Origin: Rhynchospora pubera
Lineage: Eukaryota; Streptophyta; Magnoliopsida; Poales; Cyperaceae
Direction of reading: 5' to 3'
DNA length: 64,000 bases
Assembly: GCA_028095005.1 (NCBI GenBank)
Contig: CM051462.1
Location: 176,895,955-176,959,954 of the forward strand
Shown: positions 24,227 to 34,845 of the stretch, in pieces
Position numbering within the stretch: position 1 is the stretch's first letter
Layout: each line of letters opens with the position of its first letter
The notes under the pieces: model-generated
What the model was told of the DNA's origin: nothing
Databases searched by the model: none
What the model saw: only the letters and a program-made list of their open reading frames with translations
Program-made: the position numbers and the translations under genes

Positions 24227-25935
24227 CACTACAACAAAAAAGATTATTAGTACCGGCTCATTAGTACCGGTTTTTAAGAAAACCGGTACTAATAATAAAT
24301 CATGGCATTTTCGTAATTGTCAGATATATTATTTAGTACCGGTTTTTTTAAAAAACCGGTACTAAAAATCGTCTGAAAAATAAAAAAAACGTTTTTAATT
24401 TAGTACCGGTTTTTTTATTAAAAACCGGTACTAAAAATCAATTAAATAGTACCGGTTATTTATAAAAAACCGGTACTAAAGGTTTGAATTTATTAAAAAA
24501 AACAGTTTAATATTAGTACCGGCGGTACTAAAAATCAATTAATTAGTATCGGTTTTTTATAAAAAACCGGTACTAAACATTTAAAGAATAAAAAAACCGT
24601 TATATTTTTAGTACCGGTTTTTTATAAAAAACCGGTACTAATTAATTGATTTTTAGTACCGGTTTTTTTTATAAAAAACCGGTACTAAAAATATAACGGT
24701 TATTTTATTTTCAAGCGATTTTTAGTACCGGTTTTTTATAAAAAACCGGTACTAAAAATAGGCAGATATTTTTCAGTCGATTATTACGTATCTTAAAGGA
24801 GATATATAGACTCAAAGCCTTGCAAAAGGTGAAGCTTGAAATTATAGCGAAAGAAAGAGGGTTAGAGAGAGAGAGAGAGAGAGAGAGGCAAAGAGAAATG
24901 AATGGAAGAGGAGATGGAGGCTTCAAATCTTCTCCATGGAATACTAGAGGTTACCGTGTTCGAAGCATAGCACCTCTATCATCCTCTTCATGCAGAAATC
25001 AAGCAAGTCATATATTTTCTTCTCCTCTATCAAATTTTTTTCCCTTCATTCTCTTTCTCAAAAGGGGCTTTGCAATGCAGAATTACATTTTCAAGTTTAG
25101 AAGAGAAGGGGAAATTTTCCCAATGTACACAAACTTAAGACATCTGTGTCTACATGTAAAGATGAAGAATGAAATTTAGAAAAACAAGGTAAGAGCAAAA
25201 AGAAAATAAAAAGGAAAATAGGTTATGTACGCATATGCAACTACCATTCTTCTAATTAGGTTGGTTAGACACTACAAATTTTTCTCTTCCATGAATTTGA
25301 ACAATGTCTGCAAAATCTTATCCAATTTATTTTACAAATGCGTTACTCCTTTTCCAAAATATTCAAATTGACATTAGTAATTTGTTAATAATATAATTTT
25401 CAAGACGATGTAAAATTTTCCAGAAATAGATTTTTTTTAAAAAAAATAATAATTTAGTACCGGTTTTTAACTTAAAAACCGGTACTAAATAATTTTTTTG
25501 TTTTTTTAATTAATTTAGTACCGGTTTTTAGCTAAAAACCGGTACTAAATTAATTAAAAAATTTTTGGTAAAAAAGAGAAAGTAATTCTTTATTAGTATC
25601 TTTATTAGTATTTAATAATATTCATTTCTTCTTGTTCTTTTATATTTTTTTATAAAAAACCGGTACTAAACTTTTAAAATTAAATCTGGTTTTTTAAACT
25701 TAATTAGTACCGGTTTTTTATAAAAAACCGGTACTAAATGTAATATTTTTAGTACCGGTTTTTAGTTAAAAATCGGTACTAATTGTGTTTGCCGCCACTT
25801 TCCATCACCTTCTAGTACCGGCTTATTAGTACCGATTTTTTATTGTTTTTAGTACCCCTTATTATTAGTACCGGTACAAAACCGGTACTAATAACACAAA
25901 AAAAACCGGTACTAATGTCATTAAATGGCGTAGTG
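24227..25935 (-). mobile_element. Non-autonomous CACTA element 2, inverted relative to element 1, 1709 bp
   Basis: It begins CACTACAACAAAAAAGATT and ends AATGGCGTAGTG, that is, element 1 in reverse complement. The flanking triplets are CAT (24224-24226) and CTT (25936-25938), so a 3-bp duplication with one later change is likely; the partner block has the empty site near 1660. The same TTAGTACCGG palindromes fill both ends (24240-24755 and 25450-25915). The central part is nearly the same as in element 1 and holds the matching reading frame on the plus strand (24820-25179, shared part from about 24898). No transposase frame. Confidence 0.88.
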
Positions 25936-26219
25936 CTTTTAGTTACTTTCTTACACAGATAATAATAATCTAAGGATCACCTTGTCAATTTGTATGGTAC
26001 AACTTATTCCTAAATTTTTCTTTCAAATTTTTCATGTTTTTTCTTTTCCAAACCGGTCTGAAGCAAGAGAGAAGAGGAAGGCGCGCAGGTTAGTGAGAGG
26101 ACGGGCATGGGTGGAATCAGGATTGGACGATATGATTATATGATAGGTCGAATTGTCAAGGTCGACTTCAATAGATATTAGCAACTTAAAATTTCAATAT
26201 CAGAGTAGGCCAGATATTT

Positions 26220-26535
26220 GTGCTACGAATTCGTTCTTAAATTTTATGCTTCAAATAATCGATCCAAATCGTTTATCTTCTTTATATTGAAATCTCATTG
26301 GAAACCAAATTTTACATTTTTTTTATTTTTTTTACTATTTTTCTCAGATTTTTAAATACTTAATCTAATAAATTCTGGACCTTTCAATAACAGTGACTTT
26401 CAAAAATCTGAGAAAAATAGTAAAAAAAAGAAAAATGTAAAATTTGGCTTCTAATAAGATTTCAATATGTAGAAGATAATGAACGGTTTGGATCGATTGT
26501 TTGAAGTAGGAAATGCAAGAATGAATCCATAGCAC
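26220..26535. mobile_element. Foldback MITE with about 50-bp inverted ends
   Basis: The left end GTGCTACGAATTCGTTCTT and the right end, read on the minus strand as GTGCTATGGATTCATTCTTG, pair over roughly 50 bases into the motif AATCGATCCAAA. The stretch is missing from the partner block near 5375, which supports an insertion. An extra 45 bases on the right (to about 26578) are also missing there. Related elements are at 17498-17743 and 58739-59062. Confidence 0.7.
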
Positions 26536-27142
26536 GAAGGTCATCCGTGCTATGCATAGCATTTTAGCAATCCTTTAGACCAGTACATTAGATAACCGAA
26601 TTAAAACTGTATTTTTAATATTTAAAACTAATAATACCTAAATAAAGTATACAAATAAATCAAATATCAATATCTCCATGTCCAATAAATTAATTTGACA
26701 CGATAAATGCAAAGCCATAAATAAACACATACACATACACTGATACACAAACGGAATTGCCACCTCCCGCAATAAACTCCGATTATTATAAACTTGCCAC
26801 CAGTATAGGGACTCAAGCTAATTTATAAATTCGATGATTGCAAAGTAACTTGCCACCTACCGTACGAGTATAGGGACGAAAGCTAATTAATAAATTCAAT
26901 GATTAATTCTGTTATTAAAAAAATTGAGGCATTGCCGCACGTTGTCAGACCAGTCAACCTGCTGCTGTTTGAAATGGGGCAGATCCACAATTTTTTTTAG
27001 CCAGGATCTTCTTGACTCGCACAGTCGTACTACAATGCATCATGCTTTTATTTAACAGATTGAATGTTTGTGGTGAGTTGCAATGAGAAGCAGATCCTTG
27101 AGGATGTTTTAAACACGGCCTTCTTACGTTCATTTTAAAGAA

Positions 27143-27516
27143 CTAGCAACAGTGCCCACTCAATGTGTGGGAGAACTTTAATATGTGATACGTAAAAACG
27201 AACTAATTTATTTTGACACCTATATTTTGTATATTTTCAATATTTAAGGTCAACGTTGTCTTAATTCCACCAACATGTGGGCAAATAAAAAAATAATATT
27301 AGACAATAAAAATATTTGGTTGAATCTTCTAGTGATACAGGTGAAGATATTTTCAAAAAATAAAATTTTTAAACACCACCTGACTCTTTTCTATCAAAGG
27401 GTCAATTTATCTGAAATCAACATCTAAATCACACATTAGATCATATCACACAAATTATATCTCCTCTGGTGAAATTGTTCCAACCATTTTACAAGTGCTT
27501 TTATAAGTAGTAGAGA
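27143..27516 (-). mobile_element. Short non-autonomous Helitron, 374 bp
   Basis: Read on the minus strand it begins TCTCTACTACTTATAAAAGC, a known style of plant Helitron 5' end, and finishes with the hairpin CCCACACATTGAGTGGG followed by CACTGTTGCTAG. It lies between A and T (A at 27142, T at 27517), the Helitron target rule, with no target duplication. No RepHel coding sequence. Confidence 0.85.
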
Positions 27517-28012
27517 TATTTATCTCCGCAACCGTATTAAAGATTTTTTTTAAATTTCCAATGCAACATAGCTCCCAAATATCACCTCTTCATCTCTCTC
27601 TCGCTTTCTTTCTCTCATATCCTTATTCCACTAAAACCACACAACAGCCATGACGATCTTCTTGACTCCTTCGTCACCACTTGGTACAAAAGCACGATGC
27701 CAAGAATTGGTATCTGATTGGTCATTTCGTGCCAGATCAATTCTACTTAATTCTTGATTCAACATCAAACAATGAACACATTGGTGTCATAATATGAAAA
27801 AAATATATATATAAATCAAGTTATAATTAAAATAATTACACTGGACAAATTTTTAATGAAAAATATTTTAATTTTTAGCATAATAAATTCAAAACAATTT
27901 TACAGTAATTCAGCCCATATAAGTTTCTCAAAAAAAAAAGTAATATGAAAGAGACTTGTAAAATGAAATGACATATAAATTGAGCTCAAAGAACAAAATT
28001 TTCCCTTTTTAA

Positions 28013-28050
28013 AATAGAAATAGTGCCCACCCGATGCGTGGGTGAAATTT
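28013..28050 (-). mobile_element. Relic Helitron 3' end of the same family
   Basis: The segment 'agtgcccacccgatgcgtggg' is a diverged copy of the 3' hairpin of the Helitron at 27143-27516. The terminal CTAG is changed to ATAG on the plus strand. The rest of the element would lie to the right, but I could not find its 5' end. Confidence 0.55.
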
Positions 28051-29924
28051 TATTCAAATAATATTATTATTCTTCAGTAAAAACTAAAAAAATGTATATT
28101 TGAACAATAATAAAAATAATTTGATAATAAAATGAGAATAACAACCTCAATTACCAATCACCGCAGAGTCTATTGAACTGGTGCGAAAAAAATTGTTTTT
28201 TAGTGCGTCAAGTTATAATTGACACAATATGCAGTCATGCCTTCTAGAAAGTAACATTTTCCAGTAAAATCTCCTGGGCTATCTCTAACAAACTATACAA
28301 AATGAATCTCATGACAAAAATTTGAAACGATTTTAAACAACCCACTCTGTACATGACTATAAATGGTACCTATTCATTCGTAGGCTGCCTCCAAAATCTT
28401 TGGATTAGGCTGAATGGACCTGCTTCTCCATTCGTAGGTTATAATTGCAACCTCATCACGAAAAATATAATCGATGTACTCCTCATATCTAGAATAACAA
28501 ACTAAATCCCATGTCATAGTTATTTTTAACATTATCTAAAAACGGTCACACTGGAAATTCCAAAAAAAAAAAATCGGTAATTCAGGTTCAGCAGTTCAGA
28601 TAAAAATCGAACTGGACCTGTCGGGGTTTACTGGGTCAGTTCTAACTGGATAAGCGAGCCTGACTAAAGAACATGAAAATCAATATTATAATAGTGCTAA
28701 TTACAACTTTTTTAATAGAACTAACTTACAAACTTGCTGTTACAATGGAATAAATTTAATTCAGGACAGAAGTTAATAATGCAAGAGCCACAGGCAGTTT
28801 ATCATTTTTCAAATAACATAATTATTACTTTTTTACCTAGATATTCTCTATCCAGAATTTCCAAAAAAAAGAACTTTTAACAACACAAAAACTTCCTAAT
28901 ATATCAAAAAGTAAAATGATTGAATGTTTCAACCTTAACTCGACGGACATGCGAAATCGCTGTTTTTCAACCTTAACTCGAGACGGACAGGGCGGGTACT
29001 GGAGAGAGAGGTGAAATCGCTGCATTTTTCCTAACGCGCCTTTGGATCCAGATCGTATGGTCAGTATTAACAGACAGCACGGAACAACTAATTTAGTTGG
29101 CTGTCGAGGATGCGGATCCCACAGCGATCGGCCTACTGCGATCCTTCATTCCGCTCGCATTTTCGTGCGTTCCGATCAAATCAAGGTTTAAAAACCTTTT
29201 CGTTCTGCGACACGATCTGAGCCGCAAATCAAAGTTTTTATTTTAAAAATCAATGGCGTAGAATATAAATTAAAAACAATCAACGATGCAGATTGTTCAG
29301 ACTAAGATTGTATCTTGAAATGTTACATCCTTCCCATTGGTGCTTTTAATACAGTAAAGATGAGATTATACTTAACAGGAATTTAATTAGAAGAAGAATT
29401 TGTAATTTATGTTGATTTTCAAAATTGAGACTTTAAGAGTTCAATCAGAATACGAACTGTAAATTTAATATATAGGCCTTAATATCTCAAAAAAAAAGAA
29501 TCATTTTTTTTTTTGTACTTTCGCTTTTATTTGAACTTTGGAGCTATTATGATCAAATAAGTGAATTTATAAATCAATAGATATATGACTGTGTGAATAT
29601 AGTGAATTATTTGTTTTTAACATCAGCATGATAAAGTTATTGAAATTCATATCGAAACATATATTAATCGGGACTATTTAGATCCGGATCCGACACTGTA
29701 GCTAAGCACTGTTGGCAAACAGTAATTGGATCTGGACCGTTCAATCTCCACGTAACATCTGACCGTTCGATTAATGGTGTTTCTCCGTCCGATGAGCATC
29801 TTCTGCAGAGTTCGCTTCTTGACTACCTCTCTCTCTCTCTCTACACGGTGCAGTCGACAGACCGGTATCTGGGAGGATCCATGTGCCTGCTGTACGGAGT
29901 TGTCTTCCAAGCTGGTCTCGGTGC
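28051..29924. other. Gene-free AT-rich stretch
   Basis: No coding gene, RNA gene or complete element is recognised. Near 28935-29030 the phrase 'caaccttaactcga' plus 'cgaaatcgctg' / 'gtgaaatcgctg' occurs twice, a small local duplication. The Helitron relic at 28013 may extend into this stretch. Confidence 0.4.
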
Positions 29925-30053
29925 AATCCCCATCCGCTCCAGCGCATCCTACGAACCGTCCGATCTGATCTGGACGGTTCGGGCCTATCAATCTAGTTAC
30001 ATGCACGGGGCTCCTTTGCCATTGAGATTAAATCAGACGGTCCCGCGCGGGAC
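29925..30053. mobile_element. Short element with GTCCCGCGCGGGAC end, copy B (inverted relative to copy A)
   Basis: This stretch carries 'gatctggacggttcgggcct' and, at its right end, GGTCCCGCGCGGGACTGG. It is the reverse complement of the segment at 20369-20535, with high identity through 'atgcacggggctcctttgcc'. The left end lies near 'catccgctccagcgcatcc'. Confidence 0.55.
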
Positions 30054-31259
30054 TGGATTTCATTTCGTCTCGGTGCTGCACACCTCTACGATTTCCTCCT
30101 TCAAAGGTGTGCTCCGGTGTTTACTCAATGCTGATTTTTCACTGTTTTTAGCAGCTTTTCGTCCTTTTTTTCTTCTCTCTCTCTCATTCTGTCAATTCAC
30201 TTCATCTCTCTCTCTCAGCCACCAACACAAAAGAGGAAAAAAAAAAGTTCCTGGTTCTATTGGTGGCCTATGAATCTTGGCTGTTTCCGGCCTCCGTTAG
30301 AGCCACAACTATCTTCTAAGCTTCTCATTTGAGGTTCATCTCCTCTTGCTTTTTATCCCTTTAATTTGATTGTTATTTTTTTTGCGGTTATCTACCTTTT
30401 ACTTGCTTTCCAGCGATTTTGATCTTCTTCGTTTTTTTCCCTTTGTTAATTTGTTATTTTTTTTTTGGCTTTTCCCTCCTTCGTTTTTTTCCCTTTGTTA
30501 ATTTGTTATTTTTTTTTGGCTTTTCCCTCCCGTTCTTCACTTCTTCTAATTTCCTTCGATTTTGCACTGAATTTTTCTGTTTTTCTATAAATTACAACCT
30601 TCTTCAGAGCATATCGAGGGATTGATGTAATGTTGTCGGTGTTCTCTTCATCTACCTTATATCTAGGTCAGTTTTACTTTACTTTCCCTTTTGTAATTTG
30701 ACGGATCCACAGCTTCCGTTGTGCAGCTATGTTGTTCAAAATTGTTAAGCATTTTCTCTTATTGAAAAAATTATTAGTGTTATTGTTATAGAATTTATCG
30801 ATTAAATAGATGACATTTCTGCTGATCTTTGTGTCAGCCTGTGAATTTAATTTGAGAAAAGAAAGAGAGAACATACAACCGTCTAACTATTCACCAAGTT
30901 GACTTGAGAATTTCCCTTGATTTTATCAATATACCAGGTGATCGGATCGGATGTACATGGATTTTGGTTGATTTTGATGGTAAGGCCTAAGAATGGCGAG
31001 AAAGATGCTGAGAGATGGGCACATATATGTGTATGTCTACCAATTTTATCTGAACTTCTTAACCATAATCTAGATTCATGCATTTTAGTTCCGACTACTT
31101 TACTAAAGTACCAACTAAACACTAAAAACTAAATTATAATTCCTTGCTTTAACTTTTGTTATTCAATTAACTTCTGTTATTTGTAGTTTTCGTACTTTGT
31201 TGTTGCTTTTATATTTTTAATGCTGAGGCTATCACTATCATAACAATAAGATTTAAGTT

Positions 31260-31284
31260 GGGGGGGGGGGGGGGGGGGGGGGGG
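31260..31284 (+). repeat. Homopolymer of 25 G
   Basis: An uninterrupted run of 25 G in an AT-rich setting. Long G runs can form quadruplexes and are also prone to sequencing length errors. Confidence 0.9.
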
Positions 31285-32257
31285 CTAGACATAAGACTAA
31301 ATTTGAGAAACCTTATGATAGGACTAAATTTGGGGGTCCTAATGTTGTAAAGAAAATTATGTTTTCTCCCCATCGCAGCATTTGATAGTGATTAAATTTC
31401 TTTTATTGTGTTTCTTTATTTTCCCAGGTTTCGAGCTCTCCTAATTAGGACACGGTGGTTACAAATTCGAGGAACAAAACACAATTAAGGTTGTTACCAA
31501 TCACTTGGTAATTTTAAAATGTTTATCGGAAGTCCATCTGGTCGATCAACCAGGGCTTCTATTGATGTTCATGTTTTACTATTACATTTTTAAATTTTCT
31601 GGTATACCCTATTGAACTGAATTTGTTTTGTTTCTTGACATCATACATTTCCTATACATGCAGTTTCTATGAAATGTTTCTGGTTGCCTCAAATTCTTGA
31701 CGTGATCAGAGAAGACTGAAATTCAGTATGTTATGAAGTTGACCAGTCTGTTTACAGGGTTGCCTCTCTTTCATTTTTTTTCGTCTACAGGTATGTGCAA
31801 GCCTTAATTTTCTTGCTCTCGGTTGATTGCTAAACTTTCATTTGATCTGTGCTAGAAAAACTTCATCTCTATCTTTCTTAAATGGTCAAGTTCTCAGTAT
31901 CATATTTTAACATATATTTGATGAACTTAATAAATGTCAAAACTGACTTACATTTTTCGGATGTTGTGACAGAGTGTGCGAATTTCTGTTCGTTTCATTC
32001 GTTAAATATATCTGGAGTATTGGCTGATTAATCTAATTTTGTCGTGCCATCCATTTGTAATATGGTATCCTATTGGTGTCCTATTTAGCTATTTCTTCAT
32101 TGCTTTATTATAAGATTCAATTAGCTTCTTTACTTATTCTTACATATCGTGTCCTATTATTAGCAGATGATACCAGTCAAGACATGAAACGGCAAAGGCT
32201 CTCATGCATTATGAGATTTTAACAGCTAGCAGGTTCTATTTTTTAATATGATGAAGA

Positions 32258-32260
<3 letters not shown>

Positions 32261-32302
<42 letters not shown>
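32261..32302. repeat. (TA)n microsatellite, about 21 units
   Basis: A perfect TA dinucleotide run in gene-free sequence. Confidence 0.95.
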
Positions 32303-32307
<5 letters not shown>

Positions 32308-34469
32308 TAGTTATAGTATTCATAACAGAGGTAGTTTGATTAGTGGTGAGATGTTTGATTATAGCGACCCAGTCAAGTCATAAAAACTACATGAAATGAC
32401 AAAGGATCTCATGATTTGTTTGATTAGTACGACTGTTCTTGGACTGTGTTTTCTTATTGCATTGAATTAGTTTCTAATAATGAATTGATGGTACAGGTTT
32501 CTAAATCAGAAACAAGAAAAACCTTGGTAGGTTACATATAATGCCATGGCCTCAGCTTCTGTCTTTCTTCTTCTGGACGTCCTTGCCAAGTGGTATGATA
32601 TCATATCTATGCTCAATGTTCTTTACCAGTACAGCCCCACAATGAATTTTTAAATTGGTTCTATAATGATTTGATCAATTCATTCGATTTTTACATGAAC
32701 TTTGTGTAAGTTGGACAGTACTAAACATAAGTTATGAACTAAATAAACATCATAAATTGACTGCTAATTAACTAACCATTAAAAAGAAAGTGAATGAATT
32801 AAGGTAACAATTAATCATGACGTGATGACTGCTTTATCGGTTGTAATGACTGTGTTATACAGGTGTTGCTGATATTTGTAAAATTATTGCTTCTAGAAGA
32901 TTATTGGAAGCGAGCAATACATGTTCAGGTAAGATAATATATCTAGCGTAAATTTCTATCGCACAATGTAGTCTCATATCCTTGATATATCTGACTCTGT
33001 TATAGAGCTCTACATGCTTTAAGCTTGGCTTATGTTTTGATCTATTTTTTTTTAGATTTTGATGATCACTGTTGGTTCATTTAATTAGTTATCTGATTGT
33101 ATGCTTATTGATCAATTTCTTTGTGGGTCATTATCCAACGAACTATTTTAATCACTTTTCAGCCATTTATATATTTATTATTTAAAATTCTTTTCTTTAT
33201 TAATTTGAATTGGTTGATCGAGTATAGATGAATGATGTAATTTATCTATAATTGCTTATATGAGAAGGTACAATATCATAAGGTACTCGATACATTGGTC
33301 TGTTTGAGAAGGACAGAACTTAAATGGCAAAGAACCAGAATAGTTTGTTTATGAACAAATGCTGGTACATTTGGATTGTGTGCATTTTTGGAGTTTCATT
33401 CTTCTTTAATATGCAAATTTTCCTATTTAAAGTATGTGTAGATCATTTCAAGCACAATGTTGCACTCGCAGCTATACAGAACCAACAAACAAGCAATTGA
33501 CACTTTCATTGTTCTTTCTTAATTAATATTACAGAACAAAGCATATGAGTTAGGAACAACTCTGTGCATATAGAATAGTGATAGGAGGAAAGGTAGTTGT
33601 GAGTGATGGCAGAATAGATTTTCTTGAGAACTTCCCTTAGCTTCTATCTTTGTCTTTCTACATGCAGTCTAATTATATAAGAAGTTGGCTATCACAGATG
33701 GGCTTCTATTAATGCAACTCTTCTCTCTTCCAAAGCACAAATATGATTTTGTAGTGTTGCTCAATCTTTATTCATATTATTTCCTACTATTTTTTTTTCA
33801 AATACAGCCTAACATGCTATAGCTTCTTCAAGAGATTTCCAAATTATTGTATTTCTGCTTTTGTCGCTAAGTCTTGCATGTGTACCTATATAGAAAATTA
33901 ACATAATTAAGTCCAATAAAAGATGTATTGAGCGATGAAGTATATCTTACCAAAATACTAAAATTGGGCGGTTGGAAAATGAGCTATGAGTTATGAGAAC
34001 TTGGAAAATGACATGTATTTGGACAATTGTTCATATTTATTTATTTACTTTCTTTCTAATTTAATTAATAGCTTTATATACCTTCAATTAAACTCCGTTC
34101 TTCTCTACAATTTAATCACATTGTTTTCCCGTAAATATCCAGGAGGCATCGACAATAAATAATGTATACATTTATTTTGCGCATCTACATTTTGATCTTT
34201 TAATCTACTCAACTTACAGTTTTGAAAAAAAAAATAATAATAATTTCACACCCTATACTACAATATGCTATTTTATTTTCTTTTTCCTTTTTTTCCTTAC
34301 AAAATCTGTCACACGATTTAATCAATCATTATAACAAACTATAATAGCATCATTAATATAGAACTATAATATCAATAAATTTTCCCATGATATTCATAAT
34401 GCACAATACTTACTTATAATATAGAAAATTATATTAACAATCTATAAACAATTGATGAAAAAAAATAGA

Positions 34470-34495
34470 TCGCGCAACGCGCGAGACCCCGCTAG
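34470..34495 (+). mobile_element. Helitron 3' terminus, plus orientation
   Basis: TCGCGCAACGCGCGA forms a perfect stem with a 3-base loop, followed by GACCCCGCTAG and then T at 34496. This is the textbook 3' end of a Helitron (hairpin, about ten bases, CTRR, insertion before T). The matching 5' end was not found, so the size of the element is unknown. It belongs to a different subfamily from the 27-28 kb Helitrons. Confidence 0.8.
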
Positions 34496-34600
34496 TCATA
34501 ATTATTAGGCTCCGTCGTCTTTTGCTCTGAGGAGAACAGAATTGTTGGAGGATTTGAGTTAAGTGAGCGCACGACTACTTCAGCGATAGCTAATAGTTTA

Positions 34601-34757
34601 GGGTGCGTTTGGATGAGAGAAGAAGAAGAGGAAGAAGGAAGATGAGAAGAAAAAAAATTATAAACAATCCAAATTCTTCACAAAGTTACACACTTCCCAA
34701 TACTTCTTCCCACTTCTTCCCTTCTTCCCTTCTTCCCACACCTATCCAAACGCACCC
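34601..34757. mobile_element. Tourist-like MITE, 157 bp
   Basis: Ends GGGTGCGTTTGGAT and ATCCAAACGCACCC are perfect inverted repeats, flanked by a TTA duplication (34598-34600 and 34758-34760). The centre is a GA-rich run opposite a TTC-rich run, giving a near-complete foldback. Confidence 0.88.
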
Positions 34758-34845
34758 TTATATATACATTGTCTCTAGTTGATGGGCTTGTATCATTTAT
34801 CAATGCTTATCGTTATCGATGTCAAATAGTATCAATAACTACTCG

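Larger units (their letters stand above)
20802..26778. repeat. Duplicated block, copy 2 (partner 765-5602)
   Basis: The block holds PKS2 and its upstream flank and aligns to 765-5602 in the same orientation. The copy-specific insertions are CACTA at 21447-23121, a Tourist MITE at 23946-24202, CACTA at 24227-25935 and a foldback MITE near 26220-26535. The match stops near 26778, after 'cctcccgcaataaac'. A two-copy repeat of about 60 bases follows (26790-26910). Confidence 0.85.
30054..34469. other. Gene-free stretch with simple repeats; possibly Helitron interior or non-coding transcript
   Basis: No protein-coding gene is recognised. A segment of about 57 bases ('tcgtttttttccctttgtta' and following) is tandemly duplicated at 30428-30530. 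Pyrimidine-rich leader-like sequence at 30160-30420 and several gtatgt/ttacag pairs hint at an untranslated spliced transcript, but nothing proves it. The right edge meets a Helitron 3' end (34470-34495), so part of this stretch may be the body of that Helitron. Confidence 0.35.

Noticed and set aside
31260..31284. Possible assembly gap or vector junction at the G run
   Set aside because: Sequence on both sides has the same composition and no vector-like sequence.
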